A stretch of DNA of 64,000 nt from Flavobacterium ovatum (GTDB lineage Bacteria; Bacteroidota; Bacteroidia; Flavobacteriales; Flavobacteriaceae), in NCBI RefSeq assembly GCF_040703125.1, contig NZ_CP160035.1:2817001-2881000 (forward strand). Reading direction: 5' to 3'. The position numbers and the translations under genes are program-made. The first letter of the stretch is position 1. Every line of letters starts with the position of its first letter. Under the pieces are notes generated by a model, which worked only from the letters and a program-made list of their open reading frames with translations, had not been told where the DNA came from and searched no databases. Of this stretch, positions 17,757 to 27,670 are shown one piece after another.

Positions 17757-18713
17757 TTATCTTAATTTGGATTGATATAAGGTTTTGAATTTCTTTAATT
17801 TAGGGTCTATTATACTTTTACAATAACCACCATTAGGGTTGCGGTTGTAATAATTTTGATGGCGTTCTTCTGCTTTGTAGAAATACTCAAAAGGAACAAC
17901 TTCAGTTACAATTGGATTGTCGTACGCTATTTGAATTTCCTTGATCATATCGTTTACGGCGTCTTTCTCTATTTGATTTCTATAAAATAGAATACTTCGA
18001 TATTGAGTTCCCCATTCTTTCTCCTCTAATTGTGGGCGAGTAGGATTGTGGGATGTCAAATGAATCCGTACCAAATCCGAAAAGCTAATTTCATTAGGTA
18101 GATAACTAATCTCTATAACTTCAGCGTGACCCGTGGTACCACTACAAACTTCTCTATAAGTAGGATTCGAAATTCGTCCACCGCTATAACCACTTTCAAT
18201 TTTAATAATACCTTTCAATTGTTGAAAAAGGGCTTCTGTACACCAAAAGCAACCGCCACCAAAAGTGCATTTTCTTTCTTCCGAATCAATTTTTTTCAAA
18301 GCAATAGCATTAATACAAAACCGCAAACCGCTTGGTGGTGGACCATCAGGGAATACATATCCTAAATGCGCTTCGCAACTATTGCAAACTACTTCAATTG
18401 CCGAACCGTCTTTATGAAAAGCAACAGCATTTTTATTTAAAGGTTGCGTAAAACTAGGCCATCCTGTAGTACTCTTGAATTTTTCGTTACTATTAAATAA
18501 AAGGGTTTGGCAGCAGATACAAGCATATTTTTCGGCGCTAATTAAGTTGTAACTCTCGGAACTAAAAGCTCTTTCATTTCCCTTTTGACGGGTAATAACA
18601 AACTCTTCATTGGTCAAAACTAGTTTCCATTCTTCCTCTGATTTCTCTATTTTATTATCCGAAGCAGGGTTTCCGTAGTTTGCATATTTGATGATGTCGA
18701 GCCATTTAAGCAT
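17757..18713 (-). CDS. msrBA: Bifunctional methionine sulfoxide reductase MsrB-MsrA
   Basis: A 318-residue fusion that repairs oxidised methionine. MsrB comes first (about 20-145): zinc cysteines in CICC and CNSCE, WPSF, and the catalytic cysteine in RFCINAIAL. MsrA follows (about 150-310): catalytic cysteine in GGGCFWCTE, then GYSGG, and TGHAEV. MsrB reduces the R form and MsrA the S form. There is no signal peptide, so it acts in the cytoplasm. The start lies 2 bases after the stop of the thioredoxin-like gene, so the two form an operon and that protein may supply electrons. Confidence 0.93.
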   Translation of the reverse strand: MLKWLDIIKYANYGNPASDNKIEKSEEEWKLVLTNEEFVITRQKGNERAFSSESYNLISAEKYACICCQTLLFNSNEKFKSTTGWPSFTQPLNKNAVAFHKDGSAIEVVCNSCEAHLGYVFPDGPPPSGLRFCINAIALKKIDSEERKCTFGGGCFWCTEALFQQLKGIIKIESGYSGGRISNPTYREVCSGTTGHAEVIEISYLPNEISFSDLVRIHLTSHNPTRPQLEEKEWGTQYRSILFYRNQIEKDAVNDMIKEIQIAYDNPIVTEVVPFEYFYKAEERHQNYYNRNPNGGYCKSIIDPKLKKFKTLYQSKLR

Positions 18714-18715
18714 AA

Positions 18716-19216
18716 TTAATCTTGTGTAGATTGTAAATAACCTATTGCCGTTTTTGAATTGAGATGAAAGTCATTGAAAACAACGATCCCGTTTGAATCA
18801 ATAATAACAAACCAAGGTGTCCCTCTAGTTTGATAATGCTGCATTGTTTTAGAAATAAAAAGGGTAGTCGCATCGCCACTATCGTGTCCAAAAGGTATTT
18901 TTAAAGCGTATTTTTTTTGATTTACGAGGAGTTTGTCAAAGGTATTCTCAAGTTGCCCTTCAAAAACAGTTTGAATAGCAAAAATAGCAATATTTTTATT
19001 TTTAACTAATACTGTTATCAATCTCTTTAAAGCCGGAAATCCAATAGTGTGACAACCTTGACACCAATCTTGGAAAAAGAACAAAACTCTTTTTTTACCT
19101 ATATAATTTCCAAAATCAATACGGTCATCAAGTTCCCCGTTTTCATTAATCCAACTGGAAACTTCCCATTTTGGAGCAGTCTGTCCCAAAATTCCATAAG
19201 AGTGGTTTTGGTTCAT
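18716..19216 (-). CDS. Thioredoxin-fold (AhpC/TSA- or TlpA-like) redoxin
   Basis: A 166-residue cytoplasmic protein with a redox motif in FFQDWCQGCHTIGFPALKRL (WCxxC near residues 53-56) and a later cis-Pro region (RGTPWFVIIDSNGIVVF). Its fold is that of TlpA/ResA/AhpC redoxins. No signal peptide is seen. It is the first gene of an operon with msrBA, 2 bases apart, which suggests a reductant or peroxidase role in oxidative stress repair; that is inference. Confidence 0.8.
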   Translation of the reverse strand: MNQNHSYGILGQTAPKWEVSSWINENGELDDRIDFGNYIGKKRVLFFFQDWCQGCHTIGFPALKRLITVLVKNKNIAIFAIQTVFEGQLENTFDKLLVNQKKYALKIPFGHDSGDATTLFISKTMQHYQTRGTPWFVIIDSNGIVVFNDFHLNSKTAIGYLQSTQD

Positions 19217-19432
19217 AATAACATTTTTAGGTTAAATAAGTGACTTTTTACATGAGGCTTCTAATTAGTTAAGCCTGTTATTCATATGAATATGCTGAAC
19301 TATTTTTATAAGATTTTAAATAGGTTCAGACTGATATTTTACAATCTTATAAACAAATTTTGAATTCTAATTAGCGAACTATGATTAAGAGGGCGCAATT
19401 GTATTCATAGTTTATCGTACTATTTCTATCAA

Positions 19433-19732
19433 CTATTTATAACGGTCTTTGATGCTGATTTGAATAAGCACTTCGTGAGCTTCATTGATAGAATTTGCCG
19501 CAAAACCAGCCACATAAACCCCTTTCTTTCCAGAACTACATTTAATGCCATAGACTACCGCTTCGTCATCAGGATTCGAGTCGCCTTCGTATCTGTAAAT
19601 GTGTACAATCTCGTACTTACTGGGATCTTTAACGATTTCAGCTTCATTTATATTATAATCATAAGTAAAGCCTTTTTCATTTAGTTGGTCTAAAGCTTTG
19701 GATACGGAGGTATAGTGATACATTCGGGACAT
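19433..19732 (-). CDS. Small conserved flavobacterial protein
   Basis: A 99-residue protein beginning [14 protein letters not shown] and containing GFTYDYN, then [20 protein letters not shown]. Small proteins of this pattern are common in Flavobacteria, sometimes carrying the doubtful label phosphoribosylpyrophosphate synthetase. It has none of the motifs of that enzyme. It looks like a compact alpha-beta domain of unknown function. It is transcribed away from rnpB. Confidence 0.7.
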   Translation of the reverse strand: MSRMYHYTSVSKALDQLNEKGFTYDYNINEAEIVKDPSKYEIVHIYRYEGDSNPDDEAVVYGIKCSSGKKGVYVAGFAANSINEAHEVLIQISIKDRYK

Positions 19733-19841
19733 AATAAGGATGTTTTAAGTTGATGTTTAAAGATAACTGTTTTAAAATTAATTCTTTACAAATCTCTTGT
19801 TAAAGTATATCATTAAAAATGAAAAAACGCTTGAAATAATG

Positions 19842-19849
19842 TAAATTTG
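19842..19849 (+). promoter_or_regulatory. -7 box of the RNase P RNA promoter
   Basis: TAAATTTG fits TAnnTTTG and lies 5 bases before the first paired base of rnpB (19854), just where the transcript should start. Confidence 0.6.
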
Positions 19850-19853
19850 CATC

Positions 19854-20230
19854 ACAGACCGCCTTATCGCTTTGTGCTGAACTCGTTTCAGTACCTGCTG
19901 ATTTTTAGTTTAAATTTCATAAGGTTCCGAATCAAGTTCGGAATAAAGAGGAAAGTCCGGACACCATAGAGAAGCATAGCGGGTAACACCCGTCGGTTTG
20001 TTTTGAATTTATTCAGGATCGATTAGGACAAGTGCAACAGAAAGTATGTACAGGTAATGCTGTAGTGAAACCAGGTAAACTCTATGCGGTGAAATATCAA
20101 GTATATCAGCATTTAAGGATTTCTCGTCCGTTGCTGAAGGGTAGATAGCTTGAGCTTACGAGTAATTGTAAGCCTAGATAAATGATAAGGCTCCGATTTA
20201 TCGGTGACAGAATCCGGCTTATAGGTCTGT
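19854..20230 (+). ncRNA. rnpB: RNase P RNA (bacterial type A)
   Basis: The catalytic RNA that trims the 5' ends of tRNA precursors. The core GAGGAAAGTCCGGACACC (about 19950) is the universal P4/CRI block. Near the 3' end, TAGATAAATGATAAGGCTC and GACAGAATCCGGCTTATAG are the matching CRV and P4 3' blocks. The outer helix P1 is formed by ACAGACC (19854-19860) and GGTCTGT (20224-20230). A run of Ts follows (20229-20237) and serves as terminator. The size of about 377 nt is normal. Confidence 0.93.
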
Positions 20231-20239
20231 TTTTTTTAT

Positions 20240-20391
20240 TAGGTTAAAGTTTAAATGGTTAGGGATTAATTGTTTAAAAGTTTAGGGGTTAATTGTTTAA
20301 GTGTTACTGTTTAACTAATTAACCACATAATCGATTAACCGTTTAACCCTTTTTTAACCAACTAACCTCTAACCTTTAACTTTTTCAAAAA
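20240..20391. repeat. TTAA-rich degenerate repeats between rnpB and panE
   Basis: Copies of GGGTTAATTGTTTAA and, in the second half, of the inverse type (GATTAACCGTTTAACCC) make an imperfect inverted array. No reading frame is seen. Confidence 0.5.
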
Positions 20392-21327
20392 ATGCATACT
20401 CGAATAGGAATATTAGGATTAGGTGGAGTAGGAGGTTACTTTGGTGGACTTTTGGCCAAGGAATTTGTTGATTCGGATACTGTCGAAATTGTATTTATTG
20501 CTCGTGGGCTAACCCAAAAACAAGTTATTGAAAAGGGGTTGAAAATTGTAGATGATAAATCAGAATTAACTGTTTTTCCATCTAAAATATCTGATAAGCC
20601 TGAGGAAATTGGGAAACTCGATTATTTAATTTGCGCTACTAAGACCTATGATATAGAATCTAGTTTGGCTTCAATAGCAGGTTGTATTACCAAGAATACA
20701 CTAATCCTTCCTTTATATAATGGAGTAGATGCTGCCGAACGTATCCAAATTTTGTTTCCAGATACTGAAGTTTTGTTGGGCTGTGTTTATATCGTCTCTA
20801 AGATTGAAACTCCAGGTGTAATTCGCAAAATGGGATTATATGAAAAATTGTTTTTTGGTTCGTCAACGGCTCCTATGGGGAAATTGAAAAAACTGCAAGT
20901 GCTTTTTCAACAAGCCAAAATCCAGAGCTATTTGGTTGATACCATTGAAGAGACCGTTTGGGAGAAATTTATTTTTATTTCAGCATTAGCTTCGGCTACC
21001 TCTTATTTTAATCAAAGTATTGGTCAGATTTTAGAGAATGCCGAAAGTCGCCAACTCTATATTGCCTTATTACACGAAATCACTTTGTTAGCAGCAGTTA
21101 AAGGCTTGGATTTACCTAATGATATTATTTTGCAAACGATTTTGAAACTTGAAAAATCTCCTCATGATGAAACTTCATCAATGAATAGAGATATTCGAGC
21201 AGGAAATAAATTTGAATTAGCTTCGTTAATAGAGTATGTTGTTAATGAGGGGCTTAAATACGAGGTGGAAACACCAAGCTATAAAATGGTTTGGGAAAGG
21301 TTGTCAACTATCAAAGCTGACGTTTAA
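20392..21327 (+). CDS. panE: 2-dehydropantoate 2-reductase
   Basis: A 311-residue NADPH-dependent ketopantoate reductase for pantothenate (CoA) synthesis. The N-terminal Rossmann motif is GILGLGGVGGYFGGLLAKEF. The middle has the ICATKTYDIE strand and LYNGVDAAE. The C-terminal helical ApbA_C domain has VWEKFIFISALASATSYF and a late SSMNRDIRAGNKFELASL segment with the usual S-M-x-x-D pattern. Length is normal for the family. It stands alone, facing rsmD tail to tail. Confidence 0.88.
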   Translation: MHTRIGILGLGGVGGYFGGLLAKEFVDSDTVEIVFIARGLTQKQVIEKGLKIVDDKSELTVFPSKISDKPEEIGKLDYLICATKTYDIESSLASIAGCITKNTLILPLYNGVDAAERIQILFPDTEVLLGCVYIVSKIETPGVIRKMGLYEKLFFGSSTAPMGKLKKLQVLFQQAKIQSYLVDTIEETVWEKFIFISALASATSYFNQSIGQILENAESRQLYIALLHEITLLAAVKGLDLPNDIILQTILKLEKSPHDETSSMNRDIRAGNKFELASLIEYVVNEGLKYEVETPSYKMVWERLSTIKADV

Positions 21328-21361
21328 TACTATGTTTATTCTGGAAAAAATAGCGAAGTAA

Positions 21362-21949
21362 TTACTCCTCTTCGCCATTACCATTTTCCTCTAAAACTTC
21401 TTCGGTAGCATTATTTATCTCAAAAAAACTAAAGATAGATCCTCCGTACGTTTTTTTGAAGGAGAAATGAATCATGTGATCCAGTTTGGTGTATTTAGAA
21501 TGTTCAATAACCATCATTCCATCATCATTCAAACTGTTTCTTTCAAAGATTAAAGAAACTATTTTTTCAAAAGTTTTTTGATCAAAATTATAGGGAGGGT
21601 CAGCAAAAATAATGTCGTACGAAGCATTGTTTCTTTCTAAAAACTTAAAAATATCACTTTTAGTAGCAGCAATATTAAAGTCATATTCGTCTGCCGTTTG
21701 TTTTATAAATTTTACACAACCAAAATCACCATCAACTGAAGTTATAGGCGAACTTCCTCTAGAAGCAAATTCGTAACTGATATTTCCTGTTCCTGAAAAT
21801 AAGTCTAAGACTTTTAATCCTTCAAAATTGAAATGGTTATTCAATACATTGAATAAAGCTTCCTTTGACATGTCGGTTGTGGGACGCACGGGAAGTCCTT
21901 TTGGAGGAGAGATGCGTCTGCCTTTGAATTTTCCTGAAATGATTCTCAT
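21362..21949 (-). CDS. rsmD: 16S rRNA (guanine966-N2)-methyltransferase RsmD
   Basis: A 195-residue methyltransferase that methylates G966 of 16S rRNA. It has MRIISGKFKGRRISPPKGL at the N-terminus, the SAM-binding LDLFSGTGNISYE (residues about 47-59), and the catalytic DPPY in DIIFADPPYNFD. The C-terminal tail (about 20 acidic residues, ending NGNGEEE) is an extension. The start overlaps the stop of the DUF3822 gene by 4 bases; the same pair occurs widely in Bacteroidota. Confidence 0.92.
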   Translation of the reverse strand: MRIISGKFKGRRISPPKGLPVRPTTDMSKEALFNVLNNHFNFEGLKVLDLFSGTGNISYEFASRGSSPITSVDGDFGCVKFIKQTADEYDFNIAATKSDIFKFLERNNASYDIIFADPPYNFDQKTFEKIVSLIFERNSLNDDGMMVIEHSKYTKLDHMIHFSFKKTYGGSIFSFFEINNATEEVLEENGNGEEE

Positions 21950-22752
21950 GAGTTGAAAAGTATAAAATGTTTTCTGTTTTCGGCCTCAGAAAAATAATTG
22001 TTCCATCGCAAATCTTCAACCTCTTTTAAGTTGATATTGCGAATGTATTTATAAGCTATTTTGTAAAATGGGCAGTCTGTAGTAATATCTCCAATTAATT
22101 CCAAAGGTAAATTTTCTGGATTCATTTGGAGTTGTTCGGAAGTAAATAATAAATAGTATAGGAAATCCTCCGGAGATTGATATTCAAATGAATTGAATAA
22201 AAGCAATTTTTGATTTTGAATCACAATAATTTCAAAATGCCCTTGAGCAAAATGAACCCACATAGTTTTAGTGTCATTATTTTTGGATTCATCCATTAAT
22301 TTGGTAACCAAAATACTATTTGCATGCTTGTAATCAAAACTTCCATACTTATCAATAAAATAGTTATTCATATTGACGTATGGAATATAAACCGAATTGA
22401 TTTGGTAATTGCTGATTTCATCGAAAGCAAAAAAATCCGTATCAAAAACCTTGGTATTATATTGTAAATAACTGCCTAAGAAGTTTTCATCAAATAGAGC
22501 AGTAGGAACTAAAGTAGAAAGGTTATTGTTGTGTATAATCATTACATCATCATAGCTTTCGCTCAACTCAGGGTGTTTTTCAAAAGCATCAGAAAATAAC
22601 TCTTCAATCTTAATTCCTTTATCGATAGTATCAAAACCAACTTCATTGAAAGAAGATATCGTGTTATTCAAGGTGTCAAAACAACAAAAAGAAAGCCCAG
22701 TCAAGGAAACTTGAATGGATAGTTTTTTATATTTCTTTTCGGTGATGCTCAT
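21946..22752 (-). CDS. DUF3822 protein, co-occurring with RsmD
   Basis: A 268-residue protein of the DUF3822 family. The N-terminus has KLSIQVSLTGLSFCCFD and the middle VYIPYVNMNNYFIDKYGSF. It looks like an actin/ASKHA-type fold by its alternating strands, but the function is unknown. The gene overlaps rsmD by 4 bases and always seems to stay with it in this phylum, so a role in ribosome biogenesis is possible. Confidence 0.82.
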   Translation of the reverse strand: MSITEKKYKKLSIQVSLTGLSFCCFDTLNNTISSFNEVGFDTIDKGIKIEELFSDAFEKHPELSESYDDVMIIHNNNLSTLVPTALFDENFLGSYLQYNTKVFDTDFFAFDEISNYQINSVYIPYVNMNNYFIDKYGSFDYKHANSILVTKLMDESKNNDTKTMWVHFAQGHFEIIVIQNQKLLLFNSFEYQSPEDFLYYLLFTSEQLQMNPENLPLELIGDITTDCPFYKIAYKYIRNINLKEVEDLRWNNYFSEAENRKHFILFNS

Positions 22753-22798
22753 GAATAACGCATTTTATTTGCTACGGCAAACTTACAAATTCAAAAAT

Positions 22799-22884
22799 CA
22801 ATTGCAAAGGTCAATTGCAAAAATCAATTACAAAAATCAATTACAAAAATCAAATTCATAAAACAATTACAAAAATCAATATCA
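22799..22884. repeat. 13-bp tandem repeat upstream of the DUF3822 gene
   Basis: About six units of CAATTACAAAAAT or CAATTGCAAAAAT follow directly upstream of the DUF3822 start. It is a low-complexity satellite. The rest of 22885-23297 holds no gene and nothing else I can identify. Confidence 0.7.
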
Positions 22885-23297
22885 ACTACAATAATAATAT
22901 TAATTAAATATTCAATTTTTGCTCAACTTTCACATTGAGTACAGTCGTGATTTTTTTATGTGAGGAAGTTTTATAGAAATGGTTTTCGACTTCGTTCGTA
23001 CTGACGAGCGTTTGGTTTGTAAAGTTATAATTAGCTCTTTTTATATTGCCTTTATTGGTCTCAAATTATAGTTAAAACTATGTACTTTAGTGCATTTCGC
23101 TTTAGCTTCTAAAAACTTTTTGCCACAGATTATTTGAATTAGAAGGATTTAATCTGTGGAAATCAATTTGATCAGTGGCTAATTTTCTTTTTTTGTAATT
23201 CATCCTTGCAGACTTTAAGTCTGCCAACCAAATCTATGGATTTTAAGTCCATGGTTTAGTTTAATTGAGGAAACAATAATAGCTGGTTTTCTCAATT

Positions 23298-23465
23298 GTC
23301 ACATCGAGGAGTAATTTTTATTCTAAAAAAAGCAATATAAAATGACGTTATTTGAATGTTAGCACTTCTAATTCCCCTCTTGAGAGGGGCTAGGGGTGTG
23401 TTTTTTTTAAGTATCTATAAGTCAGATGTTTAAGCTAAAAAGTCATAGGTAGTGCAGTCGAGATA
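23298..23465. repeat. Dispersed repeat, copy 1
   Basis: It is nearly identical to 45519-45729: the shared parts include TCGAGGAGTAATTTTTATTC, GACGTTATTTGAATGTTAGC, CCCCTCTTGA and GTCATAGGTAGYGCAGTCGA. This copy has the uninterrupted palindrome CCCCTC-TTGA-GAGGGG; the other has about 46 extra bases at that point. It lies just after topB. Confidence 0.85.
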
Positions 23466-23468
23466 CAC

Positions 23469-25796
23469 TTAAAAATTTTCCCTCAAAATTTTATAAACCA
23501 GTTCTTTGCTAGGTTTTTGGTCTTTTAATTTTTCTCGAACCAAATCAAAAAGTACTTTAAAATCACAACCCAGTTTGTAGTTGCTACAGCCATAAGCCGT
23601 TTTTCCCTTGATAACGATTCCTTTTTGGCATTTTGGACAAGGTAAATCATCTGAACTAGATTTCTTATCTGTTGGTGGAGTAGGAGTCGCTGTTTTTTTA
23701 GTTTCTAGTTTTAATTTGAAATTTTCATCCAAACGCAATAAACCTTCTACCGTTCCAGCATCGGTTTTAAAGTCTTTTAAGTTGACAGTAGAACCTTTTT
23801 GTAACAATCGTAAATATTGGTTTTCGGATATTTTTTTATCGGCGAATGTAAAAGGCAAAACAAAATCACAGCCAGAGCTATAATTGCCACAGCCATAAGC
23901 CGATTTTCCTTTAATCAGGGTGTTCTTTTTGCATTTCGGACAAACTTCAGCCGTGATTCCAGCCGTTTTCTTTTTCTCAACAACCGCTTTCTCTTTCTGA
24001 ACGTTCCCTGCATGTGAAATATTGGCACGAACGGTTTCACTTCGAACTTCATACACCAAAGCATCCACCATTTGCTTCATGTTCTTTATGAAGGCTGCGG
24101 CTGAGTAAGTTCCTTTTTCTATGTCTTTCAACTGCTTTTCCCAAGATCCCGTCAATTCCGCCGACTTGATTAAATCGTTCTGAATCGTATCAATCAATTG
24201 GATTCCGGTTGGTGTGGGTAAAACCTGTTTTTTATTTCGAACAATATACTGGCGTTTGAAAAGCGTTTCAATAATATTCGCTCGCGTTGACGGACGTCCT
24301 ATTCCGTTTTCTTTCATCAATTCCCTTAAATCTTCGTCGTCGACTTGTTTTCCTGCCGTTTCCATAGCACGCAATAAAGTTGCCTCCGTAAACTGATTGG
24401 GTGGTTTGGTTTCTTTTTCTAAAAACGAAGGTTGGTGTGGCCCTTTTTCTCCAATGATAAAATCAGGTAATAAATCCGCTTCTTTTTCTTTAACATTAGG
24501 ACTGTCCTTTTTCGATGTCTCAAAAACCACTCTAAATCCTTTTTTTAGAATTACTTTACCTGTCGTTTTAAACATAACTTCAGCCGCTTTTCCTATTACT
24601 GTTGTATTAGCGACTAAACAATCGTCATAAAAAACAGCAATAAAACGCTTGGTAATCATATCATACACCAATTGCTGGTTGTGTTGTAAATTGGCTTGTA
24701 TTCCCGTTGGAATGATAGCGTGGTGATCTGTTACTTTTTTATCATTAAAAACCTTGGTCGATTTTTTAATCTTTTTTCCCAAAAGCGGTTCGGTCAATGC
24801 TGCATAATTCGTCAGCTTTTGTAAAATACCAGGGACTTTCGGGTAAATGTCATTCGGTAAAAAAGTAGTATCTACTCTGGGATAGGTTACTACTTTTTGT
24901 TCGTACAAAGTCTGAGCTATCTTCAAAGTTTCCTCTGCCGAAAATCCAAATTTCGTATTGCAATACACTTGTAAACCCGTTAAATCAAATAGTTTGGGAG
25001 CAAATTCGTTTCCATTCTTTTTTTCGATAGAAACAATTTCGAACTCGCTTTCTTGGACTTTATTCGCCAAAAGCTCTCCGTCTTCTTTCTTTAAAAAACG
25101 ACCTTCTTCATAACTAAAAAGCGTTTCTCTATATAATGTTTGTAATTCCCAATAAGGTTGTGGTTTGAAATTTTCAATGTCTTTCCAACGATCGACGACC
25201 ATTGCCAAAGTAGGCGTTTGCACGCGACCAATAGATAGTACTTGTTTGTATCCGCCGTGTTTTACAGTGTACAATCGGGTAGCATTCATGCCTAATAACC
25301 AATCGCCAATGGCTCTAGAAAAGCCAGCGTAGTATAAATTATCGTAGTTGGCAGAGGGTTTTAGGTTTTCAAATCCTTCTTTTATAGCTTCGGTTGTAAG
25401 GGATGAAATCCACAGTCGTTGTACTTCGCCTTTGTAATTGGCTTCGTTCATCACCCAGCGCTGAATCAGTTCTCCTTCTTGTCCAGCATCCCCACAGTTG
25501 ATGACCAATGTGGCTTTGTCAAACAAACTTTTGATGATTTTGAATTGCTTTTGAATTCCAGAATTCTCCACGACTTTGGTCTCGAATTTTTCTGGAAGCA
25601 TTGGTAGGTTGTTCAAGTCCCAACTTTTCCAATAGGGTTTGTAATCGTTGGGTTCTTTGAGGGTACAAAGGTGACCAAAAGTATAGGTTACCGCATAGCC
25701 ATTCCCTTCAAAGTAGCCATCATGTTTGGTGTTGGCTCCTAATACGGATGCAATTTCTCGTGCTACACTGGGCTTTTCGGCAATACAAACCTTCAT
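23469..25796 (-). CDS. topB: DNA topoisomerase III
   Basis: A 775-residue type IA topoisomerase that relaxes and decatenates DNA. The TOPRIM domain opens with KVCIAEKPSVAREIASVLG and has INCGDAGQEGELI. The catalytic tyrosine lies in VVTYPRVDTTFLP (about 305-317), and IGRVQTPTLAMVVDRW precedes it. The C-terminus carries two zinc-finger repeats (CPKCKKNTLIKGKSAYGCGN and CPKCQKGIVIKGKTAYGCSN). Bacteroidota often have several TopB copies; this one is flanked by core genes. Confidence 0.93.
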   Translation of the reverse strand: MKVCIAEKPSVAREIASVLGANTKHDGYFEGNGYAVTYTFGHLCTLKEPNDYKPYWKSWDLNNLPMLPEKFETKVVENSGIQKQFKIIKSLFDKATLVINCGDAGQEGELIQRWVMNEANYKGEVQRLWISSLTTEAIKEGFENLKPSANYDNLYYAGFSRAIGDWLLGMNATRLYTVKHGGYKQVLSIGRVQTPTLAMVVDRWKDIENFKPQPYWELQTLYRETLFSYEEGRFLKKEDGELLANKVQESEFEIVSIEKKNGNEFAPKLFDLTGLQVYCNTKFGFSAEETLKIAQTLYEQKVVTYPRVDTTFLPNDIYPKVPGILQKLTNYAALTEPLLGKKIKKSTKVFNDKKVTDHHAIIPTGIQANLQHNQQLVYDMITKRFIAVFYDDCLVANTTVIGKAAEVMFKTTGKVILKKGFRVVFETSKKDSPNVKEKEADLLPDFIIGEKGPHQPSFLEKETKPPNQFTEATLLRAMETAGKQVDDEDLRELMKENGIGRPSTRANIIETLFKRQYIVRNKKQVLPTPTGIQLIDTIQNDLIKSAELTGSWEKQLKDIEKGTYSAAAFIKNMKQMVDALVYEVRSETVRANISHAGNVQKEKAVVEKKKTAGITAEVCPKCKKNTLIKGKSAYGCGNYSSGCDFVLPFTFADKKISENQYLRLLQKGSTVNLKDFKTDAGTVEGLLRLDENFKLKLETKKTATPTPPTDKKSSSDDLPCPKCQKGIVIKGKTAYGCSNYKLGCDFKVLFDLVREKLKDQKPSKELVYKILRENF

Positions 25797-26057
25797 TTAT
25801 TCCTTCTGTTTTGAGGGTGCAAATTAGGAATTTAGAATTTGGTATCGAAATGGAAAGCGGTCGATTGCCTAATTTTTGTTAACATAAAAAAAAATCGCAA
25901 AGACCCACAAATAGTGCGGAGTACTTCGCGAAGCTTTTATAATGAGATATGATTTGAAAAAAAAATATGTTTTACTAAATAAATGGACCAATACAAATCT
26001 GCTTTCCTCAAGGAAATCAAAAGGGATATTGAGAAAATTTAGCTCTTGTTTAGTTGT

Positions 26058-26657
26058 TTAAATCGTCTCAATTACATTTTCTAATAATCGTCTCGATTTT
26101 GGTGTTTTATCAATATGGTTACTATCATCTTCTGCACCGTAACCAACTGCCATTGCAAATAGGGGTTTGTGTGAGGACATATTAAGAATCGCCATGTACT
26201 TATCTGATTCGATTCCTTCCATTGCAGTAGAATCTAGTTCCATTGCTATACTTGCGGTCAAACCTACTCCCAAGGCGATATACACTTGCTTTGCAAACCA
26301 TATTTTTAAATCGGCTTCAGAGGTGCTTGCTTTTATTTTGTTGTACCATTCTCTTCTTGCTTGTGGTAATTCAGTATCAACTACTTTTTGAAAAGCATCT
26401 AAATCCTCAACAGCACTAAAAACAACCAACAATTTAGCTTGATTAATTTTGTCGCCATTGTGCATAGATACCGCAGCTAGTTTCGTTTTTACTTCTTGAT
26501 TTTGAACGAAAGTAAATTTCCAAGGCTGAATATTAATAGACGAAGGGGTAAGACGCAGAATTTCTTTCAAAGAATCAATTTTGTCTTGAGGGATTTCTTT
26601 GTCAACATTATAGTGCTTTGCAGTGTATCTTTTTTCGATTAATTCTAAAATATTCAT
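26058..26657 (-). CDS. NAD(P)H-dependent nitroreductase family protein
   Basis: A 199-residue FMN flavoprotein of the NfsB/nitroreductase type. It shows EKRYTAKHYNVDKEIP at the N-terminus, LTPSSINIQPWKF (FMN-binding, about 36-48), and a C-terminal GYGAEDDSNHIDKTPKSRR. Such enzymes reduce nitroaromatics or quinones; the physiological substrate is unknown. It is monocistronic, with 200 bases upstream. Confidence 0.88.
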   Translation of the reverse strand: MNILELIEKRYTAKHYNVDKEIPQDKIDSLKEILRLTPSSINIQPWKFTFVQNQEVKTKLAAVSMHNGDKINQAKLLVVFSAVEDLDAFQKVVDTELPQARREWYNKIKASTSEADLKIWFAKQVYIALGVGLTASIAMELDSTAMEGIESDKYMAILNMSSHKPLFAMAVGYGAEDDSNHIDKTPKSRRLLENVIETI

Positions 26658-26859
26658 AGTTGTTTTTTCTAATGGATTCTACTGCAAAGTTAAGTGATTT
26701 GAATGTTTTATTAGTAGATTTTGGTTTCGCAAGCCAACTATTTCAAACTTTATGAATAATTAGAAGTAGGTGTAAAATCATGAGACATTTGCGAAGCTTA
26801 CAAAATGCTATTTTGTTTTAGGTTTATAGGTTTAAAAAGAGGTATTGTGTCGTTAAATA

Positions 26860-27246
26860 CTATAAATTTTGAATTACTTTTTGAAGCTTCTCTCTAATTT
26901 CTATCGCAATTTCCCCAAGTGCATCATTTTCTACCGCTTGCATGGATGCAGCTGGATCAACCGCCGAAACTTCAACTTGACCTTTTACTTTCTCCTGAAC
27001 AATTACATTGCACGGCAGCATCGTTCCTATTTTATCTTCTGCCAAAAGTGCTTTATAAGCAGCATGCGGATTACAAGCACCCAGAATGGTATAATTGTAA
27101 AAGTCTACATCCAGTTTTTTCTTAAGGGTTGCTTTCAAGTCAATTTCTGTTAATATTCCAAAACCTTCCTCTTTAAGGGCTTCTGTAACTTTTTGGATTG
27201 CATTTTCGAAACTGTCATTTATAGTTTTACTGAAATAATATTCCAT
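26860..27246 (-). CDS. DUF302 domain protein
   Basis: A 128-residue single-domain DUF302 protein. Visible features are AIQKVTEALKEEGFGILTEIDLKATLKKKLDVD, shortened here to its key parts KVTEALKEEGFG and DLKATL, then YTILGACNPHAAYKAL with the family's C-N-P. The ending is acidic and helical. The structural family is known but its function is unclear; members often sit near metal or sulfur redox genes. A 47-residue membrane protein follows 23 bases after its start on the upstream side. Confidence 0.88.
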   Translation of the reverse strand: MEYYFSKTINDSFENAIQKVTEALKEEGFGILTEIDLKATLKKKLDVDFYNYTILGACNPHAAYKALLAEDKIGTMLPCNVIVQEKVKGQVEVSAVDPAASMQAVENDALGEIAIEIREKLQKVIQNL

Positions 27247-27269
27247 GATTTTGTGTTTTTAAAATTAAA

Positions 27270-27413
27270 TTATTTTCTATTATTTTTTCTATATCGGTGC
27301 GCTACCGCTAAAATTACAAGTGCAAAAAGTAAAATTGAAGCCCACCAAAACCAATGCATTCCCATAAATGAGTAGCCCTCCATCTGCATTCCTTCATGTC
27401 CTGTCGTATTCAT
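27270..27413 (-). CDS. Very small single-span membrane protein
   Basis: A 47-residue reading frame, too short for most gene callers. An N-terminal Met/Gly/His-rich part (MNTTGHEGMQMEGYSFMGMH) precedes one membrane helix (WFWWASILLFALVILAVAH) and a basic tail (RYRKNNRK). It lies 23 bases upstream of the DUF302 gene in the same direction, so the two form a likely operon. The Met/His-rich N-terminus suggests metal (copper) contact, which is inference. Confidence 0.7.
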   Translation of the reverse strand: MNTTGHEGMQMEGYSFMGMHWFWWASILLFALVILAVAHRYRKNNRK

Positions 27414-27670
27414 AATTGTATAGTTTTAGTATTTAATTGGCGAACTGTTCTTTTTGACGCTATTTTGATTTGTTATCTATTTCTTCTTCCTTTATCATGG
27501 TGGCTTGATTATAAAAGTTCAAACAGGACTCTGTTTTTAGCATTTAATTATCTAAAAAAGTAGCTGTCCTTTTCGTTAAGTTTGAAACAAACAATTGTAC
27601 AGACTTTCAAATACTTAGATTTATTTATAATGTGTACTCGAATAGCATTCATCTTAAAAACAACTATAAT